A stretch of 9,548 nt of DNA, taken from Minisyncoccota bacterium. GTDB lineage: Bacteria > Patescibacteriota > Minisyncoccia > Phycocordibacterales > UBA2100. Below are positions 5,149 to 9,435 of the stretch, one piece after another. The notes beneath the pieces are model-generated. The model made no database searches. It saw only the letters and a program-made list of their open reading frames with translations, and was not told the origin of the DNA. The position numbers and the translations under genes were made by a program. Positions within the stretch are counted from its first letter, which is position 1. Each line of letters begins with the position of its first letter. Location: contig JAGVDT010000109.1 of NCBI GenBank assembly GCA_020058565.1, forward strand, positions 1 through 9,548. Reading direction: 5' to 3'.

Positions 5149-5347
5149 CCCTTGTCCCAAACTTTGTCATCACGAATAATTCCTCGCCGTCGCTCAGAAT
5201 TTTCGCGATCCCGCATGAACCTTGTCCCCTTCGGCAGCTTGGAAACCCACGGTTTTCCAACGGCGCAAAGCGCCTGCCTTCCTCTACGGAGAACCGGCAG
5301 GTTCTCCGACCCTCTCCTTAACCGAGGGGCCAGATTGTAAACAATTT
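5149..5347. other. Non-coding stretch with successive hairpins
   Basis: No credible gene is seen on either strand. Three perfect or near-perfect hairpins follow each other: TTGGAAA/TTTCCAA (5239-5260), GGCGC-AAA-GCGCC (5262-5274) and GGAGAACC-GGCA-GGTTCTCC (5288-5307). A direct repeat CCTTGTCCC occurs at about 5150 and 5220. The segment 5222-5247 resembles the tRNA-Arg 3' end repeat in degraded form, so this may be an older, decayed element. Confidence 0.5.
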
Positions 5348-5359
5348 GTCCCCTCGGTT
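5320..5359. repeat. Long hairpin whose right arm is a copy of the tRNA-Arg 3' end
   Basis: AACCGAGGGG (5320-5329) pairs perfectly with CCCCTCGGTT (5350-5359). After one C-T mismatch, CAGATTGT pairs with ACAATTTG with one wobble around a 2-nt loop, giving about 18 pairs in all. The right arm belongs to the direct repeat of the tRNA-Arg 3' end. No T tract follows. Confidence 0.75.
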
Positions 5360-5403
5360 GGAACCTCCCAAGAGCTCGTTTTTTGCCGTCGCGTCAATAG
5401 TTC

Positions 5404-5429
5404 TTGAATTCTCCCTAACCCGAATTCAA
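5404..5429. repeat. Perfect 8-bp palindrome in the tRNA-Arg element
   Basis: TTGAATTC (5404-5411) and GAATTCAA (5422-5429) pair around a 10-nt spacer. It occupies the same place relative to the CTCGGGCCTGCTC box as the palindrome at 2630-2653 does in the tRNA-Leu element. Confidence 0.7.
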
Positions 5430-5430
5430 T

Positions 5431-5476
5431 CTCGGGCCTGCTCGCGCGACCCATTCTGCTGAATGGGTCCCCGCGC
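5431..5476 (-). ncRNA. Structured core, copy 2 (covarying stem-loop)
   Basis: On plus: the box CTCGGGCCTGCTC (5431-5443), outer arm GCGC (5444-5447), stem GACCCATTC / GAATGGGTC (5448-5456, 5461-5469) around loop TGCT, bulge CCC, outer arm GCGC (5473-5476). Compared with copy 1 at 2658-2704, the box, the loop and the following TCCCC are identical while stem bases differ in compensating pairs. Only two copies are available, so the covariation case rests on a few positions. Confidence 0.45.
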
Positions 5477-5494
5477 TCCCCTTCGATTCCAAAC

Positions 5495-5517
5495 GTAAGA
5501 GCGCCCCGCGCTCTTAC
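5495..5517. repeat. Perfect 10-bp hairpin next to the tRNA-Arg region
   Basis: GTAAGAGCGC (5495-5504) and GCGCTCTTAC (5508-5517) pair around CCC. In the tRNA-Arg transcript it would form about 24 nt after the mature 3' end. It lacks a T run on the minus strand, so termination there would be unusual. Confidence 0.75.
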
Positions 5518-5518
5518 T

Positions 5519-5549
5519 CCGAGGTGACTAACTTCGTTAGTCCCCTCGG
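5519..5549 (-). promoter_or_regulatory. Hairpin overlapping the tRNA-Arg 3' end
   Basis: CCGAGG (5519-5524) pairs with CCTCGG (5544-5549), and GACTAAC (5526-5532) with GTTAGTC (5536-5542), around a TTC loop with one mismatch between the helices. The outer arm and the last two bases of the inner arm lie within the tRNA, so forming this hairpin would take the acceptor 3' strand away from the cloverleaf. It could act in processing or termination. Confidence 0.5.
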
Positions 5550-5612
5550 TTGGAATCGAACCAACATAACCGGCTTAGAAGTCCGGTGTTCTATCCATTG
5601 AACTACAAGGGG
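5541..5612 (-). tRNA. tRNA-Arg (TCT anticodon)
   Basis: A complete cloverleaf on the minus strand. The acceptor CCCCTTG/CGAGGGG has one U-G pair and discriminator A73, and the D stem is GTTC/GAAC. The anticodon stem CCGGA/GCCGG has an A-G opposition at 31:39; loop CTTCTAA gives anticodon TCT (5577-5579 on plus). The T stem is GTTGG/CCAAC with a normal TTCGATT loop. The tRNA starts with C rather than the usual G. CCA is not encoded. Confidence 0.95.
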
Positions 5613-5622
5613 TCGCAGAGAC

Positions 5623-5650
5623 ATCGTAGCCGAATACCGTATGATTTGAA
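5623..5650 (-). promoter_or_regulatory. Promoter of tRNA-Arg
   Basis: On the minus strand TTCAAA (5645-5650) and TACGAT (5623-5628) are 16 nt apart, and the -10 ends 10 nt before the tRNA. The -35 nearly touches the stop of the 107-aa gene. No terminator separates the two, so read-through from the pil genes is also possible. Confidence 0.45.
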
Positions 5651-5652
5651 AG

Positions 5653-5976
5653 CTACATGGACGGGTCGGCGATTGTTGAAGTGCCGACTTTTAAGTCGTT
5701 AAAATGAGCCTCTCTGCTGCTGATCCCCGCAACCGCGCGCGCAAGTTCTGCACGATCTAACGTCTGCACCGGACCATCCTCTGATCGGTTTACCGTTAGA
5801 TTGAGAAAAGTCATAACAAGCATATATGCGCCTCCGGCTGTTGCCGCCACGCTCACGGCCACCGCCACGGTCAACATGGCCCGCCAGTAGCTGCCGGCTG
5901 TTGCCTGCAGGCGCTCCGGTTCCTCGCTGCTTTGATATGTCTTCGCAGCACGCATAAATAGGTCGCCCTGATTCAT
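5653..5976 (-). CDS. Single-helix membrane protein at the end of the pil operon (107 aa)
   Basis: This is a polar N-terminus of about 30 residues, one membrane helix (about 33-59, rich in Ala, Val and Gly), and a short exterior tail. The ATG overlaps the TGA of the PilO-like gene in an ATGA arrangement (5973-5976), a classic sign of translational coupling, so it is almost surely made with the pilus platform proteins. Its position is where pilP lies in proteobacteria, but there is no lipobox and no PilP-like beta domain, so it is not called PilP. A minor platform or assembly factor is the likely role. No family is recognised. Confidence 0.78.
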   Translation of the reverse strand: MNQGDLFMRAAKTYQSSEEPERLQATAGSYWRAMLTVAVAVSVAATAGGAYMLVMTFLNLTVNRSEDGPVQTLDRAELARAVAGISSREAHFNDLKVGTSTIADPSM

Positions 5977-6533
5977 GAAGGTAGCTGGCTAGTGGTAAAA
6001 AAGCGCAGTCGGGCATCGAGCGACCACTTGGCGGCGGCAGAAGTTGGAGATGTATCGACGGCGGGGCGCGCGATGTTGACCGACTGCACCGTTGTTGCCA
6101 GAGGAAGCGACTCGATCAGCTGGAGAATTCTCATAGTGTCCGAAAAAGAACCTTCGGTGTGAAGAAATAGCGATATGACGTTTATCGGTGGCGCGTCCCC
6201 CCTTGCTGGTATGGATTTTTCCGGCTGAGCGCCGGTAACGCTTACCTTTGCGCTGCCAGAGCGTACGCTTTCGATGAGATTGACTGCAGCGAGCACGTTC
6301 ACACTCGAAATCCGCGTAAGCGCTTGCCGGTCATCCGCCGTCTCGCGCGCCAATGCGTGCAGTTGTGCGGCCTGTCCCTCCTGCAGATTTGCCTCAGTCA
6401 TGAGACTGACATACGCAGCTCGCTCATTTTGCATCTCGATGATCTGCAGCGCGAAAAAGACCACCCCTACCCACGTCAAAAGCGCTGCCGCAAGCGCCAG
6501 CCACGAACCTATGATAAACGAACCCTTCTTCAT
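5973..6533 (-). CDS. pilO: PilO-like type IV pilus inner-membrane protein
   Basis: PilO pairs with PilN to form the inner-membrane platform that links the cytoplasmic pilus motor to the fibre. The 186-aa product has a short basic N-terminus, one membrane helix (7-30), a helical coiled-coil-like stretch rich in Gln, Glu and Ala (about 33-75), then an alpha/beta domain. The strand NVISLFLHTEGSFSDTMRILQLIESLP (118-144) is like the PilO core fold. The call rests on this architecture and on following pilM and pilN. A GGGA and a TATAAG hexamer 6 nt before the ATG could each serve initiation. The stop overlaps the next gene. Confidence 0.72.
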   Translation of the reverse strand: MKKGSFIIGSWLALAAALLTWVGVVFFALQIIEMQNERAAYVSLMTEANLQEGQAAQLHALARETADDRQALTRISSVNVLAAVNLIESVRSGSAKVSVTGAQPEKSIPARGDAPPINVISLFLHTEGSFSDTMRILQLIESLPLATTVQSVNIARPAVDTSPTSAAAKWSLDARLRFFTTSQLPS

Positions 6534-6575
6534 ATCCCGCTTATACGATACTGGCTTGATCGACTTTTTCCCATA

Positions 6576-7094
6576 TCAGAATTCTCCCGTCAGCGTAATG
6601 GTAAAGCGACCCCCTTTGGCGCCGACCAAGTCGCCGACCGGAAGTTTTACAGACGCAAACCTTAAATTCTCCTGAAGCGACATTCGGTATGTATCCATGA
6701 CATTTCTGCTTTCGGCCACACCGCTGAGCGAGATGGTCGCGCTTTCTCCGGCAACATAGGCAATAGTATCGATGCGAGCGCCATTTGGCCGCGACTCGAG
6801 CGCTTCGATAATTGCGCCCGAAGCGCTGCTCGTGGCCACAGCCAGAGTTCCTATCTGCACGAGCAGCATTTGTGCCTGGGCAATGTCATCAGAGTCAGTT
6901 TTCTCCTCCTGAGCCTGTGAAGCCTGCGCAAGCACCTGAGGGCGCGTCGTAAGAAGTACACCGTAGCTCGGAGAAAGTGCCAGTACCGTAAAAAGTGCCG
7001 CAATCATCGAAAGAAGCGCTCCTGCCAATACAAACCTCGCGCGATACTCGCTACGAATTCTTTGTTGCCCAACTTCAGGAAGCAGATTAGACAT
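6576..7094 (-). CDS. pilN: PilN-like type IV pilus inner-membrane protein
   Basis: PilN inserts a short cytoplasmic N-terminal peptide into PilM and places a helical/beta domain outside the membrane next to PilO. The 172-aa product begins SNLLPEVGQQRIRSEYRAR, containing the NLLP motif by which PilN binds PilM. It continues with one membrane helix (20-41), a helical stretch (50-100), and a beta-rich C-terminal domain (about 105-172) ending FTITLTGEF. It lies 150 nt after pilM and 42 nt before pilO. No Shine-Dalgarno is evident. The start follows one base after the stop of a possible 38-aa ORF, so coupling may assist translation. Confidence 0.8.
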   Translation of the reverse strand: MSNLLPEVGQQRIRSEYRARFVLAGALLSMIAALFTVLALSPSYGVLLTTRPQVLAQASQAQEEKTDSDDIAQAQMLLVQIGTLAVATSSASGAIIEALESRPNGARIDTIAYVAGESATISLSGVAESRNVMDTYRMSLQENLRFASVKLPVGDLVGAKGGRFTITLTGEF

Positions 7095-7095
7095 G

Positions 7096-7212
7096 TTAGA
7101 TATTCTTATCGAGCGCAGCGAGATTAGAAGGTATTACATCCCGCACTTTCTGGACGTTTAAAATCTCCGACCAGATTTCTTTGTTTAGGTTTTGGTTCGT
7201 TGTCGTGATCAT
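7096..7212 (-). CDS. Possible 38-aa peptide between pilM and pilN
   Basis: The frame opens with ATG at 7212 and stops with TAA at 7096-7098, one base before the pilN ATG. The peptide begins MITTTNQNLNKE, then a Trp-containing amphipathic stretch, and ends SNLAALDKNI. Composition is protein-like, but there is no ribosome site, and the first part of the frame lies inside a 14-bp inverted repeat. It may be a real coupled leader gene or a chance frame through a repeat. Confidence 0.3.
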   Translation of the reverse strand: MITTTNQNLNKEIWSEILNVQKVRDVIPSNLAALDKNI

Positions 7213-7226
7213 AGAAAGTGCGGGAT
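7138..7226. repeat. Inverted repeat between pilM and pilN
   Basis: ATCCCGCACTTTCT (7138-7151) and AGAAAGTGCGGGAT (7213-7226) are perfect 14-bp inverted arms around 61 nt. In the operon mRNA the pair could fold into a long-loop hairpin between the two genes and reduce pilN expression relative to pilM. The outer ends (TCCCG...CGGGA) match those of the repeat at 1163-1276, so both may be short terminal-inverted-repeat elements. No T tract is present. Confidence 0.75.
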
Positions 7227-7244
7227 ACGTGTTCGCTTCGCTCG

Positions 7245-8366
7245 TTATATCCCTCTGAGGCCAAGCCCCACAGCAGTCGCATACTGAAGCGATGTGCGGA
7301 AATCAATCGGTGGAATGTAATTTTCAAATGTGCAGATATTCACCCAAACATTGCCGCGCTCTACAGGCGCCTGAACTTTTCCTGCAATAAACGCGGGGAG
7401 TCCTTGCAGGTTAGAGCTCCCGCCGACCAATAGCACGCGCCCTACAGGCGTGACACGTTCACCATGGCTGTCGCGGCGAGTATCCCAATAGTGGAAATGT
7501 TTTGCAATTTCCTCTGAAAGAGCCGATGCAGTCGCGGTCATGGCTTCTACTGCCTCTTTCTCGTTTTTACCGGCGGCTGAAAGCCCCTGCTCATTTTTGA
7601 AAAGCTCCGTCTCTTCCGGAGAAAGTCCGAGTTTCTGCAGCGCAGCCTTTGTGATCGCGTCGCCGCCTACGTCGACAGTGGACGTAAAAATCGGAATGCC
7701 GTTTTTCAACAGTGCAAAACCGGTGCGTGCAAGGCCAAAATCAACCAGTAAGGTGATCGGGTCGTTTTCCCCGCCCCATACGGCTCGCGCGATGGAGCGT
7801 GCCTCGATCTCGAGAGACAAGAGTTCTATGCCTGCAGCGGCAAAGGCGGCTTCGTAGCTTTCTGCGACGTCTCGCGGAAAAACCACCACCCCAATTTCCA
7901 TGCCGTCCTTAGCGTGTTCTTGGACCACGTCAAAATCATATATAGCGGCACTGGGGGGTATGGGGACCCTTCCCTCAAACTCAAATTCGATCAAGCGCAG
8001 CACCTCATTTCGCTCGGTCCCCTCGGGTACCGACATGCCGAAGACGTATGCAGCTTCTTCGGGCAGCGCCGCATGAGCCCTGTCTATCCCTCCGAATTTT
8101 TCCTTGATCGCTTCCAACGCGCTGCCCAACTGATGCACGTCTCTCACGAGTCCCCCGGAAACGATTCCTGCGTTTAGCGGAGACGATCCAAACGTCTTAA
8201 CGCGCAGTCTGTCCTCTCCGTCTTCGGCGAGTCCCAGCCATTTGATGGAGGAGTCCGATATGTCTACCCCGAGCGACTGCGGCCGCATGATGCGCGGCGT
8301 AGGAAACCATCGTTCGAAAGCGCGCGAATAGCGCTGCGCCGTCCCAGTAAGCGCCGTGAGTTGCAT
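7245..8366 (-). CDS. pilM: Type IV pilus assembly ATPase PilM
   Basis: PilM is an actin/FtsA-like cytoplasmic ATP-binding protein that recruits the PilN-PilO platform to the pilus motor. The 373-aa product has the expected order: phosphate-1 loop SLGVDISDSSIK (31-42), a 1C-type insert around LPEEAAYVFG and IPPSAAIYDF (101-145), phosphate-2 loop LLVDFGLARTGFALLKNG (206-223), and adenosine loop VLLVGGSSNLQGLP (311-324). The C-terminus ends SLQYATAVGLGLRGI, typical of the family. An ATG six codons earlier (8384) is in frame, but the ATG at 8366 has TATAAT exactly 6 nt upstream and is preferred. It is the first gene of pilM-(38-aa ORF)-pilN-pilO-(107-aa protein). Motor genes pilB, pilT and pilC are not in the window. 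Confidence 0.93.
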   Translation of the reverse strand: MQLTALTGTAQRYSRAFERWFPTPRIMRPQSLGVDISDSSIKWLGLAEDGEDRLRVKTFGSSPLNAGIVSGGLVRDVHQLGSALEAIKEKFGGIDRAHAALPEEAAYVFGMSVPEGTERNEVLRLIEFEFEGRVPIPPSAAIYDFDVVQEHAKDGMEIGVVVFPRDVAESYEAAFAAAGIELLSLEIEARSIARAVWGGENDPITLLVDFGLARTGFALLKNGIPIFTSTVDVGGDAITKAALQKLGLSPEETELFKNEQGLSAAGKNEKEAVEAMTATASALSEEIAKHFHYWDTRRDSHGERVTPVGRVLLVGGSSNLQGLPAFIAGKVQAPVERGNVWVNICTFENYIPPIDFRTSLQYATAVGLGLRGI

Positions 8367-8372
8367 GTAAGA

Positions 8373-8378
8373 ATTATA
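8373..8378 (-). promoter_or_regulatory. Consensus -10 of the pil operon, leaderless spacing
   Basis: TATAAT (perfect consensus on the minus strand) is separated by 6 nt (TCTTAC) from the pilM ATG at 8366. No ribosome site fits between, so the mRNA would start at the ATG. If the earlier ATG at 8384 were used, this hexamer would lie inside the coding sequence. Confidence 0.55.
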
Positions 8379-8386
8379 CAGCAAAT

Positions 8387-8486
8387 CCGAAGCACTAAAT
8401 CCGAAATTCGAAATAAATTTTAAAACCTAAAAACTTCAATATTCCTTTTAGGCCTTTTCTTTCGGGTTTCGTGCTTAGAGTTTCGT
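8387..8486. repeat. 100-bp imperfect palindrome built of CGAAA units
   Basis: The left half 8387-8419 carries CCGAAGCACTAAATCCGAAA and TTCGAAA units; the reverse complement of 8455-8486 carries the same series as CGAAACTCTAAGCACGAAA and CCCGAAAG. The centre adds AAAACCTAAAA (8422-8432) against TTTTAGG (8446-8452). It fills the gap between the tRNA-binding protein and pilM. The inner stem followed by TTTT on the minus strand could terminate the upstream gene, and the arm ends just before the pil -10. Confidence 0.65.
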
Positions 8487-8488
8487 AC

Positions 8489-8881
8489 TTATTTAAGTTT
8501 AGTGCCTGGCGCAATATCCCTCTCTGGCATTAGGAGCGCTACCCCCTGTTCATCAGAAGCCGCCAAAAGCATCCCCTGGCTTTCGACGCCACGGAGCATT
8601 TTAGGCGCAAGGTTAAATACATAGGGCAAAGTTTTACCTACCAACTCCTCGGGTTTTTTCCATTCCGCTATGCCGGAAACTATTGTGCGTATTTCCCGCT
8701 CGCCCGACGTCCCGTTTAGGGCCGCACCGTCTGCTGCAGCAGATGGTTTTAGGCCAAAATCTATCGTGCATTTGATGAGCTTGTCCGCATCGGGGACCAT
8801 TTCTGCAGCAATCACCTTGCCGAGGCGAATATCGAGTTTTGCGAAGTCTTCGTATTGAATTTGGGGTTTGTCTTCGGACAT
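8489..8881 (-). CDS. MetRS C-terminal-type tRNA-binding protein
   Basis: A stand-alone OB-fold tRNA-binding domain of the Trbp111 / MetG C-terminal type. Such proteins dimerise and grip the tRNA outer corner, raising the affinity of methionyl-tRNA synthetase. The 130-aa product shows FAKLDIRLGKVIAAEMVPDADKL (13-35), IRTIVSGIAE (64-73), PEELVGKTLPYVFNLAPKMLRGVESQGMLLAA (77-108) and a final PGTKLK. Residues 45-60 (Ala/Gly-rich, SAAADGAALNG) form an insertion between strands where most relatives have a short acidic turn. No Shine-Dalgarno precedes the ATG. It is either the beta part of a split MetRS or an independent tRNA chaperone; the catalytic MetRS is not in the window. Confidence 0.9.
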   Translation of the reverse strand: MSEDKPQIQYEDFAKLDIRLGKVIAAEMVPDADKLIKCTIDFGLKPSAAADGAALNGTSGEREIRTIVSGIAEWKKPEELVGKTLPYVFNLAPKMLRGVESQGMLLAASDEQGVALLMPERDIAPGTKLK

Positions 8882-8910
8882 AAAAGGTTACGTGACAAGC
8901 TACAAGGTAA

Positions 8911-8993
8911 CAAGTACCAAACAAGTGAAGAAGTATCAAGTTATTAAGTTTAAATACTTTGCTACTTTAGTATTGATACTTGTTTGGTACTTG
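8911..8993. repeat. Inverted repeat of CAAGTA-type units
   Basis: CAAGTACCAAACAAGT (8911-8926) and ACTTGTTTGGTACTTG (8978-8993) are perfect 16-bp inverted arms. A second weaker pair, AAGTATCAA (8931-8939) with TTGATACTT (8974-8982), shares bases with the first. The whole gap 8882-9009 is AT-rich and made of short AAGTA / ACTTG repeats. It separates ruvX from the downstream tRNA-binding protein gene and may hold a terminator and promoter, but no clear box is seen. Confidence 0.75.
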
Positions 8994-9009
8994 GATGTTT
9001 GGATATTGT

Positions 9010-9399
9010 TTACTTATTTTGCTGTGTATCCAAGAATCTCTGCAAAATTATCGCTGCTGCCGCGCTGTCGTCGTGCTTCTGCCCTTGCGGCGCGTAGCGC
9101 GCAGCCTCCTGCGTAGACCAAGCTTCGCGCACCCGATGCATGGGGAGCTTGAGCCATGCCTCTAATTCATATGCAAATTTATCGGACTCCTTGGTGATGC
9201 GATTTTCTTCGCCGAGGTCTGTTCGCGTGTCCCCCATCACTATCTCCTCTATGCGCTCTTTTTCCACAAACGCAGCGAATGTATCGAGGATTTTGTCGTC
9301 GTTGTCCAGCGTTCCTCGTGGAAATGCAAAGCTCCCCGCGTCGTCCGAAACCGCTACGCCGATTTTTTTGGTGCCGTAATCAATGCCCAAATATCTCAT
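9010..9399 (-). CDS. ruvX: Putative pre-16S rRNA nuclease / Holliday junction resolvase YqgF (RuvX)
   Basis: An RNase H-fold nuclease of the YqgF family, needed for 5' end maturation of 16S rRNA and long annotated as a Holliday junction resolvase. The 129-aa length is typical. Motifs are YLGIDYGTKKIGVAVSD (3-19; Asp7 catalytic), IVMGDTRTDLGEENR (53-67), REAWSTQEA (91-99; Glu92) and HDDSAAAAIIL (109-119; Asp110 or 111). The third motif usually reads DERLTT; here the Glu is kept but the flanking Asp and Arg become Arg and Ala. A TACAGT hexamer lies 7 nt before the ATG and no ribosome site is seen. A 7-bp tandem repeat overlaps the promoter region. Confidence 0.93.
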   Translation of the reverse strand: MRYLGIDYGTKKIGVAVSDDAGSFAFPRGTLDNDDKILDTFAAFVEKERIEEIVMGDTRTDLGEENRITKESDKFAYELEAWLKLPMHRVREAWSTQEAARYAPQGQKHDDSAAAAIILQRFLDTQQNK

Positions 9400-9406
9400 G
9401 CAGGAT

Positions 9407-9430
9407 ACTGTATACGGTATACGGTATACC
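9407..9430 (-). repeat. Tandem GTATACC repeat in the ruvX promoter region
   Basis: On the minus strand the 7-bp unit GTATACC occurs twice, followed by a diverged third copy, GTATACA. The last copy overlaps the -10 candidate TACAGT (9407-9412), 7 nt before the ruvX ATG. A TTGCGG at the upstream edge could act as -35, so unit number would set promoter spacing. GGTATACC is itself palindromic. Confidence 0.6.
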
Positions 9431-9435
9431 GCAAA

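Larger units (their letters stand above)
5348..5555. repeat. Miniature element bounded by direct repeats of the tRNA-Arg 3' end
   Basis: GTCCCCTCGGTTGGAA occurs identically at 5348-5363 and 5540-5555 (16/16, same orientation, 192 bp apart). The second copy is the tRNA-Arg 3' end: one base past the discriminator, the acceptor 3' strand, the T-stem 3' strand and two T-loop bases. Inside, in plus order, are a palindrome (5404-5429), the CTCGGGCCTGCTC box (5431-5443), a TGCT-loop stem-loop, a perfect 10-bp hairpin (5495-5517) and a hairpin that invades the tRNA (5519-5549). Order and size match the element beside tRNA-Leu. No gene is encoded. Confidence 0.62.

Noticed and set aside
4961..5260. 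Minus-strand frame of 99 codons across tRNA-Val
   Set aside because: The stretch reading LNPRPS...LPTELIAR is the well-known antisense translation of tRNA D and T arms; it overlaps the tRNA and the acylphosphatase start.
5008..5407. Overlapping plus-strand frames downstream of tRNA-Val
   Set aside because: They pass through the tRNA and several perfect hairpins, lack ribosome sites and look like chance frames in non-coding DNA.
5653..5976. Assignment of the 107-aa protein as PilP
   Set aside because: No lipobox cysteine and no PilP-like domain; only the position fits.
8634..8939. Minus-strand 101-codon frame overlapping the tRNA-binding protein
   Set aside because: An out-of-frame shadow of a gene with clear family motifs.
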